A stretch of DNA of 64,000 nucleotides from Pseudomonas uvaldensis (GCF_021271205.1 NZ_JAIWKS010000006.1:124001-188000), one strand, 5' to 3'; shown: positions 8,404 through 16,410, numbered from the stretch's first letter. Made by a program: numbers and translations. Notes: generated by a model not told the origin, from the letters alone.

Positions 8404-9113
8404 GCAAGACTTCCAGCCAGCCGCTGGCGGTCGAACCACAAGCCTCGCGCACCTTCGCTGAAGCCAGTCCGGTGGTAGCGGGTTATTTTACGGTGTCGTT
8501 CGTGTTCGGTCTGATGGCGGTCAACGCCGGGTTGCCTTTGTGGCTGCCAGTCGCGATGTGCCTCTTCGTCTATGCGGGCGCTTCGCAGTTCGCCGCGCTG
8601 GCGTTGCTTTCCAGCGGGGCGTCGCTGACCACCATCGTGCTCACTACATTCCTGATCAATGCGCGGCACATGCTGATGTCGGTCTACATGGCCAAGGCCC
8701 TGCGTGCGCTGGGCCTGAGTCGTTTCGAGCGCTGGTGCTATGCTTCCGGGCTCACGGACGAATCGTTTGCCTTCCACAGCGTCAAGCTCGGTAGCGGGGC
8801 ACCCGTGAGTGTGCGATACCTCATCGGCTTCAACCTCTTCTGTCACACCTCATGGGTGCTCGGGGGCTTGTTGGGCGCCGTTTGTGCACAGTACGCCGCG
8901 CATCTGATCAAGTATCAGCTCGACTATGCGCTGACGGCAATGATGCTCTATGTGCTGGTTTCGTTGTGCAACACCCGCAACAAACTGATCGCGGCCCTGG
9001 CAGCCGTTGTCTGCATGGGCGTGTTGAGCCTGTTGGGCAGTTCACCGTTCAACGTCTTTATTGCCACTTTCGTTGGCTGCGGGGTGGGCGTATGCCTGAC
9101 CAAACGTTCCTGA
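8400..9113 (+). CDS. azlC: AzlC-family amino-acid exporter, large subunit
   Basis: 237 residues, an inner-membrane protein with multiple hydrophobic helices. The family motifs FVYAGASQFAAL and INARHMLMS are plain. AzlC with AzlD forms a branched-chain amino-acid (and azaleucine) exporter. The ATG overlaps the GNAT stop, and azlD starts inside its 3' end, so the subunits are co-translated. Coupling to a dioxygenase suggests export of a hydroxylated amino acid. Confidence 0.9.
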   Translation: MSKTSSQPLAVEPQASRTFAEASPVVAGYFTVSFVFGLMAVNAGLPLWLPVAMCLFVYAGASQFAALALLSSGASLTTIVLTTFLINARHMLMSVYMAKALRALGLSRFERWCYASGLTDESFAFHSVKLGSGAPVSVRYLIGFNLFCHTSWVLGGLLGAVCAQYAAHLIKYQLDYALTAMMLYVLVSLCNTRNKLIAALAAVVCMGVLSLLGSSPFNVFIATFVGCGVGVCLTKRS

Positions 9114-9409
9114 TCCTGGTGGTGGCCCTGATGATGGCCGTGACCTTCCTGCCCCGTGCCTTGCCGTTGCAGGTCAATACGGAACACTGGCCGCCCTTCG
9201 TCGCCCGTGCGCTGGAATACCTGCCGGTGGCGATCGTCGCTGCCATCAGCATCACCCCGCTGCTGATCAAGGATCAGCAGATACAACTGGACCGCCCAGA
9301 GTTCTATGCCGCGATTCCTACGCTGTTATGTGCGTATTTCAGCCGTAACCTGTTTCTCAGTGTGGCGGTGGGCACGGCGGCGTATATCGCGCTCGGTTCG
9401 TTCATGTAG
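9092..9409 (+). CDS. azlD: AzlD-family exporter small subunit
   Basis: 105 residues with three to four hydrophobic segments. It has the AzlD hallmarks TFLPRALPLQV near the start and a central LEYLPVAIVAAISITPLL. The start at ATG 9092 lies 22 bases inside azlC. The last 84 bases overlap the end of the convergent LysR gene, so the two transcripts are antisense to each other there. Confidence 0.88.
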   Translation: MPDQTFLILVVALMMAVTFLPRALPLQVNTEHWPPFVARALEYLPVAIVAAISITPLLIKDQQIQLDRPEFYAAIPTLLCAYFSRNLFLSVAVGTAAYIALGSFM

Positions 9410-10252
9410 CTTCAGGTCCACAACGTCGTGTAGCGCCTGGCTGGACAGCTCCGGATTGTTCACGGCCAGGCGGACCTCGAGAAAGTCCTCGAAGTCCGGG
9501 AAAATTGCCAGGCCGTTATGCAACGCCGCCTCTCTGGAGACCAGTCCCAGCCCATCGAGCTGCGTGATCAAGGACAAGGTCAGCGTTTCACTGCAGGAAT
9601 ACACCATCCGCTGGCTCGAGCCATAGTCGCCCAGGCCGGCATCGAGGAAACGAAGGAAGCTGTGGGAGTACGGACATTCCTGTGCCGGACGTACCTGAAA
9701 CCTGTCGCCAATCGACCCCAGAGAATCGTCCTCGCCGCCGCAATGAGCGCCTACCACTCGCACTTGTACATCCGGCATCGTGATGCTGGGAAAGCCACTC
9801 TGCTGCGGCCCGATCAGGATCGCCAGGTCAAAACCTTCGTTCTTGAGCTTGCTCAGATTCTCCATTGACTCGGCGTAACTGAACTCCAACTGGAATTGAG
9901 GAAAAACGGCAATCAACCGATCTATCAGTCGTCGATTGAATTCCGCCGCGAGAGTGGTATTCAGCGCCACTTTAAGTGTGCGTTGCCGAGGTTTCTTGAG
10001 TGCGGCGACCTTCTCTTCCAACTGTCGCGTGGCCACCAATACCTGATCCATGAAGGGAGTCAGTTCCGAGCCTTGGCTCGTCAACGTCAACCCCTTGTTC
10101 GAACGCCGGAACAATCGAAAACCGAACTGCTCCTCTACCTTGTTCAATTGCGCCGCCAATGCTTGCACCGTGAGGCACGAATGCTCCGCTGCCGCCGACA
10201 AAGAGCCGGTCTGCACGATGCGCATAAGGTTGCGTAAGGTTCTGCTATCCAT
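9326..10252 (-). CDS. LysR-family transcriptional regulator
   Basis: 308 residues. The N-terminal winged helix-turn-helix is clear (LRNLMRIVQTGSLSAAAE and LAAQLNKVEEQFGFRLFRRS), followed by a type-2 periplasmic-binding-like effector domain. It is convergent to the dioxygenase/azlCD operon and overlaps azlD by 84 bases. The C-terminal 30 or so residues, antisense to azlD, are Arg/Glu-rich and may be a non-conserved extension. Its targets may include itself or the azl operon, though LysR regulators are more often divergent from their targets. Confidence 0.85.
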   Translation of the reverse strand: MDSRTLRNLMRIVQTGSLSAAAEHSCLTVQALAAQLNKVEEQFGFRLFRRSNKGLTLTSQGSELTPFMDQVLVATRQLEEKVAALKKPRQRTLKVALNTTLAAEFNRRLIDRLIAVFPQFQLEFSYAESMENLSKLKNEGFDLAILIGPQQSGFPSITMPDVQVRVVGAHCGGEDDSLGSIGDRFQVRPAQECPYSHSFLRFLDAGLGDYGSSQRMVYSCSETLTLSLITQLDGLGLVSREAALHNGLAIFPDFEDFLEVRLAVNNPELSSQALHDVVDLKLHERTERDIRRRAHRHTEKQVTAEIRT

Positions 10253-10290
10253 GAGGTAATGCCCTCTGCGTAAGTGGGCTCGCTGTTGTT

Positions 10291-10322
10291 ATGTACCTGA
10301 CCCGGGTACAGGCTGTACAGGT
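10291..10322. promoter_or_regulatory. Palindromic operator-like element
   Basis: Between the divergent LysR and Xre genes lies a cluster of related words: GTACCTG, ACCCGGGT, GTACAGG and GTACAGG again (two direct copies and one inverted). It sits about 40-70 bp upstream of the LysR start, a plausible autoregulatory site. The cognate protein is unknown. Confidence 0.35.
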
Positions 10323-10519
10323 GGCTATCATCATGCACCTCGCCGCGGTTGTCGCGATTTTGTGGCGAAAAGCCTTGGCAGGCGATGGTTGGAGCTTATG
10401 CGCAATTCATTTTTTTTGCCGGTTCGGTACTTTGTTTGTCCGTTTACGAATTAAATATTAAATTATGTCCGTATATGTACTACTCTTGCGGTATCACGGT
10501 AACAACGGAGTCTCATCCC

Positions 10520-10930
10520 ATGGCAACGCCCTCCATTACTTTCAATGCACAGCAACAGCTAGAGTCTCCGGATGCCGGTCGGGTCGCCTTGAAGTTTTTC
10601 TTCAATCTCATGGCGCTGTGGGGCTGTAGTGTCGAGCAACAGCGCACGTTGCTGGGCAAGGTAGGAAACACGACCTTCTACAAATACAAGCAACTGCCGG
10701 CCAACATACGCTTGCCGCGTGACACTCTGGAGCGCATTTCCTATCTCATGGGTATTCACAAGGCATTGAGTATTATCTTCAGCAACAGCCGGGATCGTGC
10801 ATACCAATGGGTCAGCACGCCCAACACCGCTGCGCCATTCAATGGCCAGTCGGCGTTGTCCTATATGTTGGCCGGACGGGTGGTAGACATTGCAGATGTG
10901 CGGCGATACCTCGATGGAGTGCGCGGTTGA
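10520..10930 (+). CDS. Antitoxin of RES-Xre type (MbcA/ParS-like)
   Basis: 136 residues from ATG 10520, with GGAG at 10507-10510. The fold matches Xre/MbcA/ParS antitoxins. An N-terminal helix-turn-helix-like region (LWGCSVEQQRTLLG...TTFYKYK) is followed by the C-terminal toxin-binding segment, with IHKALSIIF, AYQWVSTPN, PFNGQSALSYML and VVDIADVRRYLDG. It neutralises the RES toxin encoded next, normally also binding the operon promoter as a repressor. The AT-rich region just upstream would be that promoter. Its stop overlaps the toxin ATG by one base. Confidence 0.88.
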   Translation: MATPSITFNAQQQLESPDAGRVALKFFFNLMALWGCSVEQQRTLLGKVGNTTFYKYKQLPANIRLPRDTLERISYLMGIHKALSIIFSNSRDRAYQWVSTPNTAAPFNGQSALSYMLAGRVVDIADVRRYLDGVRG

Positions 10931-11607
10931 TGATGCCTCCACTGGCGGACCCGCAATGGACGCGCGCCTATCGCATCGTCAACAGCTGCTTTCCACCGAT
11001 TACGCTGTTCGAAGACGTGCTGGACCCGGACGATTTGCCAACGGCCTACGCCTTGGAAGCATTGACCAATGACCGGTTGATGGAGGAAGCGGGGGTGCTG
11101 TCCCGTGTACGTCCAGAAGATCGTGTTTCCGGGCCGGGTTCCTCGCCGGTCATGGCGGCGTTTACCCACATCGGCAAGAGCAGCCGCTTCAGTGATGGCA
11201 CTTTCGGCGTCTATTACGCCGCCAGCAGCCAGGAAGCCGCCATTGCCGAAACTTGCTATCACCAGGCGCGATTCCTGGGAGCGACCAACGAACCGGACCT
11301 GGAGTTGACCATGCGTACCTACGTCAACCAGGTCATCAAGCCGCTCCATGACATCCGCCATGATTACCCGCACCTGCACAACCCGGACCCCGACGCCTAC
11401 GGCCCGTCCCAGGTATTTGCCCGGCAATTGCGTGAAAGCCTGTCCTGGGGCCTGCTCTATAACAGCGTTCGCCTGCCTGGCCATGAGTGCGTCGCCGCGT
11501 TTCGCCCGCCCGCGGTTTCAATTCCGGTCCAGGGTAAACATATCCGATATGTCTGGAGTGCCCAGAAGCGCGAGATTTCGTTTGTGTTCGAGGTGAACCG
11601 GGTGTGA
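10930..11607 (+). CDS. RES-domain toxin (NAD+-degrading family)
   Basis: 225 residues, starting on the last base of the antitoxin stop. RES-domain toxins, related in fold to ADP-ribosyltransferases, deplete NAD+ and arrest growth. The RES signature is visible: Arg in WTRAYRIV, then FSDGTFGVYYAASSQEAAIAE with the conserved Glu, followed by LRESLSWGLLYNSVRLPG. The full domain is present, so the toxin looks intact. Gene order antitoxin-toxin is the standard one. It probably stabilises this accessory stretch or acts in phage defence; both are inference. Confidence 0.88.
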   Translation: MMPPLADPQWTRAYRIVNSCFPPITLFEDVLDPDDLPTAYALEALTNDRLMEEAGVLSRVRPEDRVSGPGSSPVMAAFTHIGKSSRFSDGTFGVYYAASSQEAAIAETCYHQARFLGATNEPDLELTMRTYVNQVIKPLHDIRHDYPHLHNPDPDAYGPSQVFARQLRESLSWGLLYNSVRLPGHECVAAFRPPAVSIPVQGKHIRYVWSAQKREISFVFEVNRV

Positions 11608-11683
11608 GTCGCCGTTGGCCCTGCGACATCCCGCGGTGGCGAAGAGCGGATGCCCTCGCCACAAGAATCGAGCCAGGCTGCCA

Positions 11684-13291
11684 TCAGATCTTGAATTGCT
11701 GCACCGAGGCTTGCATCGATCCAGCCGCATCGTTGAGCTGGTCCGCCGTTTGCGTCAGGTTGTGAATCGAGCGGGTATTTTCCCGTGACTGTTCGGCAAT
11801 CGATTCCACCCGCTGCGCCATCTCATCACTGGCTTTCGATTGTTCGGCAATGGTCAGGGATATTTCTTCCACCACTTCAGCGGCATGCCGGGCGCCGGTG
11901 CGTATTTCGCTGATGGATACGCCAGCCTGCTGAGCCAGGTTTACGCCTTCATCGACGCTGCTTACGCACGCCTGCATATTCGCTACCGCATCCCGCGCGT
12001 TGGCCTGGATGCGTTCGATCATCGCGGTGATTTCCTGAGTGGATTGGGTGGTGCGCGCCGCCAGATTTCGTACTTCATCGGCCACCACCGCGAAACCGCG
12101 ACCGGCTTCGCCAGCGCGGGCGGCTTCGATGGCGGCGTTCAATGCCAGCAGATTGGTTTGCTCGGCGATGCCCTTGATCACCTGGATGATGGAATGAATA
12201 TCTTCGGACGAAGCATCCAGCGCAGTGATTTTGACGGAGGACTGGTTCACCACCTCGGCAATGCGGCTCATGCCTTCCACTACCCCGAGAATCACCTGCC
12301 CGCCGCTGCTGGCAAGGTGTTCGGATTGTGCGGAAATCGTTCGTGCGTTGTCGGCATGTTCATGGATCTGGCTGATATTTGCCATCATCTGTTCCATGCT
12401 TGCCGCCATGCTGGTGGCACTCTGGGCCTGGTTGTCTGCGCTGGATACAATCTGCCGCGCGGTATCGCCCAAGGTTCGGGACGTGCCATGCAGTTCATCG
12501 CTCTGGCTGCGGATCGTGGCGATCATCTGGCGCAGGTTGGCCTGCATCTGCTCGATCACACCTTGCAATTGTCCCAGCTCGTCGTTGCCATGTGCGCCCA
12601 TCGACCGCTGCAGGTCCCCTTGGGAAATCGCCTGGGTGTTGAGAATGATCTTGTTCAATGGCGTAAGCACAGCTTTGAGTAAGCTCCATGACAAGAGCAC
12701 CAGCGCCACGCAGGTGGTCAGCAGTGTCACGATCAACCAGCGTTCCGAGGCATGGATGCTTTGATCCTGATGCTGGCGGGACGAATGGGCCTGGTTTTCG
12801 ATCAGCTCACTCACGACCTCGTTGCGCTCTTCAAGGGCCGAAAACGCTTGGTCGAACTCCGCCCGTAACGCACGACCATCCTGGGCGCCACTCAAGGCTT
12901 TGCCGATGACCTGCCTGGCCCTGTCGATGTAGGTTTCGACCTGGGGCTTCAACTCGACGATCGCTTGCGCCACCTCTTGCGGCAGCTTCGCCTCGGCGTT
13001 CTCGGCAATGACCTTGCGCATCCGCGCTGTGTGCTCATCGAACGCTTCGGTGACCTCCCTGGCCGCCCCGGCATCGCCCGGCGCCACGAGCAACGCCGCC
13101 AACACATCGGCGCGGATGGCGTCGTGCATCATGTCCGCCTCCATGTGTTTGCGCATGGCGGAAATACTGGTCTCGTTCTGCGCCAGGGCTTCGGTCATGG
13201 CGTGATATCCCCACAACCCGATGCCACCGAGCAACAGCGCAAAGAACAGACTGACCAACCCCGAGCCGATGACCTTGGTGCGAATTTTCAT
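11684..13291 (-). CDS. Methyl-accepting chemotaxis protein
   Basis: 535 residues. Order: TM helix near residues 8-30; a periplasmic four-helix-bundle-type sensor (about 35-185) rich in Glu/Ala heptads; a second TM (WLIVTLLTTCVALVLLSWSL); HAMP; and the signalling domain with the hairpin tip IAEQTNLLALNAAIEAARAG and EVRNLAARTTQSTQEI. It senses a periplasmic ligand, unknown from sequence, and signals to CheA/CheW. There is no C-terminal CheR-binding pentapeptide (it ends QQFKI). It stands alone, with no che genes nearby. Confidence 0.93.
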   Translation of the reverse strand: MKIRTKVIGSGLVSLFFALLLGGIGLWGYHAMTEALAQNETSISAMRKHMEADMMHDAIRADVLAALLVAPGDAGAAREVTEAFDEHTARMRKVIAENAEAKLPQEVAQAIVELKPQVETYIDRARQVIGKALSGAQDGRALRAEFDQAFSALEERNEVVSELIENQAHSSRQHQDQSIHASERWLIVTLLTTCVALVLLSWSLLKAVLTPLNKIILNTQAISQGDLQRSMGAHGNDELGQLQGVIEQMQANLRQMIATIRSQSDELHGTSRTLGDTARQIVSSADNQAQSATSMAASMEQMMANISQIHEHADNARTISAQSEHLASSGGQVILGVVEGMSRIAEVVNQSSVKITALDASSEDIHSIIQVIKGIAEQTNLLALNAAIEAARAGEAGRGFAVVADEVRNLAARTTQSTQEITAMIERIQANARDAVANMQACVSSVDEGVNLAQQAGVSISEIRTGARHAAEVVEEISLTIAEQSKASDEMAQRVESIAEQSRENTRSIHNLTQTADQLNDAAGSMQASVQQFKI

Positions 13292-13619
13292 CGCCGAATG
13301 CTCCTGAGGTGAGGATTTTTGGGCAAGTGTAGTTGAGCGTCAGCGGGGCCTCGTGTTCGGGGCGTGCTGTTATTCCATGGGTATCGGCGGGGAAAATGAT
13401 TAGCTGAATGCGGTGCGGCATCCTATCGGCGCAGGGACTTACTCCCGGAACGCCAAAAGCCATTCGTCGAGACTGTCATTTCTGACAGTAGCCATCCTGT
13501 CGAAAAAGCACTCAGGCTAGAGCAGGAAAATCGAACTTCACGGTTCCCGATTAACCGCAACGTACCTGCTCAGCCTGGGTGCAGCATAGGAATTCAATCG
13601 GCCTACGGTGGTGCCAAAA
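13292..13619. other. Intergenic region between divergent MCP and hydrolase genes
   Basis: About 330 bases holding the promoters of both neighbours. I see a direct word pair (CTGTCATTTCTGACAG, near 13471-13486) that reads as an imperfect palindrome, but no convincing -35/-10 pair and no ORF of its own. Confidence 0.35.
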
Positions 13620-14588
13620 ATGAGAAAGCTCATTATCTCCGCTATTTCATTGGCTATCTCGGGAATGTCCGCTCAGTTGCAAGCCGCAACGCCGACAGCT
13701 GACCCCCAGAGCGTTGTCATTGATGGCGCAACGTTTAAAAGTGAGTATGCGAACGTGAACGGCATTCGCATGCATTATCTAGTGAGCGGTAATGGCGACA
13801 AGCCGGTCTTGTTGGTGCACGGTTTCCCGGGAAGCTGGCGCAGTTGGGAGGCGTTAATGGGGAGGCTGGCGCGCGCTGGCTATACCCCCGTGGTTCCGGA
13901 CTATCGTGGTGCCGGGGAAACAGAAATTTCGACAAGTGGCTATGACAAAAAAAACATGGCGCTGGATCTGCATGAATTGATTAAAGCGCTGAAGATGAAG
14001 CAGGTGGATATTATCGGCCATGATATGGGCTTGATTGTCGCCTATGCCTATGGCGCGCTTTATCCGCAAGAAACCAAGCATATCGTGTTGATGGATGGAT
14101 TTATCCCGGGAATTCCTGGATGGGAAACTCCTTATAACGGCAACCCTGCGGCCGGCATCCCAAGTAAATGGCATTTCCGCTTCTTTGGACCTACCGCAGT
14201 CGCAATGATCCAGGGAAAGGAAAAAATCTACCTGGACATGTTTTTTGATGGTTTCGTCTATAAAGGCAATCCTTCCGTATCCAACGAGGTACGCGAAGCC
14301 CTGTTAAAAGATTACTCCCGGCCCGGTCGCATGGAGGCGGCATTCAAGCTCTATTCTGCTTGGGTGGAACATGATGCCAATGACAACCAGGCGTTCGCTG
14401 AAAACAAACTGACCATCCCGGTGCTGACCATTGGTGGAGGCAATTCGAGAGGCAAGACGTTATCCGAGCAGGTCCAGCATATTACGACGCAACCTCATTC
14501 CCTGATCCTGCAAAACACCGGGCATTGGGTACTTGAGGAAAAAACAGAGGCTACCAGCGAAGCGATTCTGGATTTCTTGCGAAAGTAG
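13620..14588 (+). CDS. Secreted alpha/beta hydrolase, Cif-like epoxide hydrolase
   Basis: 322 residues from ATG 13620; upstream in-frame GTGs are less likely starts because the signal peptide begins at MRKLIISAIS. An Ala-rich cleavage region ends near residue 23. The epoxide-hydrolase layout is present: oxyanion HGFP (67-70), nucleophile Asp135 in GHDMG and catalytic His302 in TGHW. His185 in WHFRFF and Tyr245 align with the His/Tyr epoxide-opening pair of P. aeruginosa Cif, the secreted epoxide hydrolase that lowers CFTR. The usual charge-relay Glu position reads Asp159 here (VLMDGFIPG). Codons are AT-richer than its neighbours, suggesting transfer. A physiological substrate cannot be named. 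Confidence 0.82.
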   Translation: MRKLIISAISLAISGMSAQLQAATPTADPQSVVIDGATFKSEYANVNGIRMHYLVSGNGDKPVLLVHGFPGSWRSWEALMGRLARAGYTPVVPDYRGAGETEISTSGYDKKNMALDLHELIKALKMKQVDIIGHDMGLIVAYAYGALYPQETKHIVLMDGFIPGIPGWETPYNGNPAAGIPSKWHFRFFGPTAVAMIQGKEKIYLDMFFDGFVYKGNPSVSNEVREALLKDYSRPGRMEAAFKLYSAWVEHDANDNQAFAENKLTIPVLTIGGGNSRGKTLSEQVQHITTQPHSLILQNTGHWVLEEKTEATSEAILDFLRK

Positions 14589-14642
14589 CGGGTCGCGATA
14601 TCGACGGACGAACGACTTTTTACTGAATGCACCGTAACTCCC

Positions 14643-14670
14643 CGTGGCGAGGGAGCTTGCTCCCGCTGGG
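14643..14670. repeat. Single REP-like element
   Basis: A single palindromic unit of the GTGGCGAGGGAGCTTGCTCC type, common in Pseudomonas intergenic DNA. It lies between the convergent hydrolase and DUF3077 genes. Confidence 0.6.
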
Positions 14671-14759
14671 GTGCGAAGCAGCCCTTCTTCACCCGCGCTC
14701 ACAGGACTCTCAGACGCAACGCTGCTCGCCCAACTGAGCAGCGCCGCCCTACCTCGCAC

Positions 14760-15038
14760 CTAAGCGGAGTAACTCCCCGGCGCTTCCAGCACCTTCACCA
14801 CATCATCAATAACGGCCTTGCTCATGTCCTGCAAATAGCACGACGCCCAGGCATAGCGATCCGTGTCGCGAATCATCGCGGCGTCTTCAGCCAGAAGCTT
14901 GGCGACGTGGAGTAGATCGGAGGCATGGGATAGGGCTTCGCCGATAGGGACGCCGCTGTTGACGCGAAAGAGTGGTCGGTCGGAGTGGAACGAGAAGGGG
15001 GTTAGGCCTACGGTTTTTAAGTCTTGCGGGTTTGGCAT
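14760..15038 (-). CDS. DUF3077 family protein
   Basis: 92 residues with the DUF3077-type core: PLFRVNSGVPIGEALSHAS, LLHVAKLLAEDAA, a helix, and YLQDMSKAVIDDVVKVLE. It is cytosolic, all-helical and without catalytic motifs; the function is unknown in the family. The start has a strong AAGGAG 8 bases upstream. A 38-codon ORF ends 15 bases before its ATG, and further upstream is a structured leader with a possible attenuator. The protein may therefore be post-transcriptionally controlled. Confidence 0.85.
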   Translation of the reverse strand: MPNPQDLKTVGLTPFSFHSDRPLFRVNSGVPIGEALSHASDLLHVAKLLAEDAAMIRDTDRYAWASCYLQDMSKAVIDDVVKVLEAPGSYSA

Positions 15039-15053
15039 TGTCTGGCTCCTTGA

Positions 15054-15170
15054 CTATGAGAGCCGCAACCGTCCTTTCCTACGGGATTGGGTGGCGGCCA
15101 TGCACGGGGTAGGAAAACCGGGAATCAAGGTACCCGGCACACCCGAAGGTGTCCCGCGCACAGCCGCCAT
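15054..15170 (-). CDS. Putative small ORF upstream of DUF3077, 38 aa
   Basis: ATG at 15170 and TAG at 15054-15056. It encodes a Pro/Gly/Thr-rich first half (GTPSGVPGTLIPGFPTP) and a very basic end (SRRKGRLRLS). It stops 15 bases before the DUF3077 ATG and just before that gene's AAGGAG, a spacing that suits translational coupling. It lacks an obvious Shine-Dalgarno sequence; GATAAT (15176-15181) just upstream could be a -10 box giving a leaderless message. I believe similar sequences recur before DUF3077 genes in pseudomonads, but this is from memory. Confidence 0.45.
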   Translation of the reverse strand: MAAVRGTPSGVPGTLIPGFPTPCMAATQSRRKGRLRLS

Positions 15171-15189
15171 GAAGCATTATCGCAGACAC

Positions 15190-15288
15190 AAAAAAAGCGC
15201 CTGCAATAATAAGCGGGGCGCATTTGCTGCGCCTTGATTACTTCGGGTTTCCTACGCCCGGTCGCTGAATTGGCAGCGACCTCCGAAG
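15190..15288 (-). promoter_or_regulatory. Structured leader with alternative antiterminator/terminator hairpins
   Basis: Read on the minus strand, an outer stem CTTCGG/CCGAAG (15283-15288 with 15241-15246) encloses GGTCGCTG/CAGCGACC (15274-15281 with 15260-15267). Next, GCGCC at 15217-15221 can pair with the earlier GGCGC at 15229-15233, or with the later GGCGC at 15197-15201. The latter pairing is followed by seven T (15190-15196) and forms an intrinsic terminator. The two pairings exclude each other, the design of an attenuator. A simpler reading is that this is just the terminator of the upstream Abi_2 gene. Confidence 0.5.
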
Positions 15289-15403
15289 CGTAGCGGGCAA
15301 GTGGCTAAGCTGCAATCGTGGCGCGATGCTGGCGTGTCCGGTTCAGGTAGTTTGGTGGCTATTGAGATGGGAGAGTGAGAATGAAACCCGCACTTCTAGC
15401 TTC

Positions 15404-16393
15404 TTATTCCAAGCACCATTGTTGCTGGCGTTTCCACTCATTGGGAAATCCCATGAGCCTCAAATAAGCCAGTTCCTGCTGGTCCATGATTTCGGCCAAG
15501 CGAAGCTTCCACTGACTGTCTGGACTGATCAAGTCGGTTAGGTAGGCCAACATTGTCAATACGATGTAGAGGCGCTGCTTAGGCTGGGGCCGGCCGACAG
15601 GTGCATTTGGGACGACCCACTCTTTGGGCAAGGCTGGTCGAATCGAGAGCTCTCGGTTCCAGAGTCGAGAATGATGGGCGCAGCAATTTCGAATGAAAGT
15701 CAAGGTGTGCAGCCAAGAGGCCAATACGTCGAAGGGCAGATTGAATCTGGCGGCGATAGCTTTCTTATCGGCACTTCTACCTATGGCATTGAAGAGAGTA
15801 GATACCGTCCCAAGGCTGAGCTCTTCCAGAATCGCCCAAGCAGGCGGCAACTCAGGGTGAGCATAGGTCGCTCCGTAATATCGAAAATAGTTATCGCGCA
15901 TGCGGTTTTCTATGCGCTGCTGCTGGAGCCCTTCGGCCTGTCGGCCATTTTTTATGCGCTCAATCTCACGCCTCAGTTTGTTGCGCTCCTTATTCAATTG
16001 CTCCCGCAAGGGACGCAACAGATCGAGATGGGCGTATGACGAGGAGAAGGCCGACGCGTCAGCAATCCAGTCGGGCCCATATTTAGGGCACATGTGATTG
16101 CTGATAGTCGCTCGTATGGCGACTTCGACACGTTCGATGGCATTCATGGTTATGCGTCGCAACGAACCATCGAAGCGGTAGATGTCGACGACTGCTTTGA
16201 GCGTGCTGCCGGGCTTGAAGGTATGTTCAGCGTCTGTCTCCTGGAAGGGACGCATGTAGGGGCTCAGACGAAACAGCGTGACCACTTCGAGAAAACGCAT
16301 GGCCCGTTCGTCGTTGGCGACGTGCAGGCCTCGTTGCTTTAGCAGTTCCAATTGCTGTTCTACGCTGAGAGCCGGCTTGTCGAAGGGCCTCAT
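15404..16393 (-). CDS. Abi_2 (AbiD/AbiF-type) abortive-infection HEPN protein
   Basis: 329 residues from ATG 16393 (GGAGA 6-10 bases upstream; the longer TTG start is less likely). Family signs are the N-terminal FDKPALSVEQQLELL...RGL, the central YRFDGSLRRITMNAIERVEVAIR, and the signature FIRNCCAHHSRLWNR. Arg235-x4-His240 in that signature is the HEPN RNase motif. A charged coiled-coil insertion (about 125-165) is notable. Homologues in lactococci abort phage infection. A promoter and a short terminated RNA sit immediately upstream, as in the known abiF RNA arrangement, so the toxin is probably RNA-controlled. It lies near a tRNA-linked repeat, in line with mobile origin. Confidence 0.88.
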   Translation of the reverse strand: MRPFDKPALSVEQQLELLKQRGLHVANDERAMRFLEVVTLFRLSPYMRPFQETDAEHTFKPGSTLKAVVDIYRFDGSLRRITMNAIERVEVAIRATISNHMCPKYGPDWIADASAFSSSYAHLDLLRPLREQLNKERNKLRREIERIKNGRQAEGLQQQRIENRMRDNYFRYYGATYAHPELPPAWAILEELSLGTVSTLFNAIGRSADKKAIAARFNLPFDVLASWLHTLTFIRNCCAHHSRLWNRELSIRPALPKEWVVPNAPVGRPQPKQRLYIVLTMLAYLTDLISPDSQWKLRLAEIMDQQELAYLRLMGFPNEWKRQQQWCLE

Positions 16394-16410
16394 GTAGTTT
16401 TCTCCAGGCA

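Noticed and set aside
12225..12764. 179-aa plus-strand ORF inside the chemoreceptor
   Set aside because: Antisense to the HAMP and signalling region of a clear MCP gene.
14863..15237. 124-aa plus-strand ORF across DUF3077 and its leader
   Set aside because: Overlaps the start of DUF3077 on the opposite strand; the minus-strand reading has ribosome site and family support.
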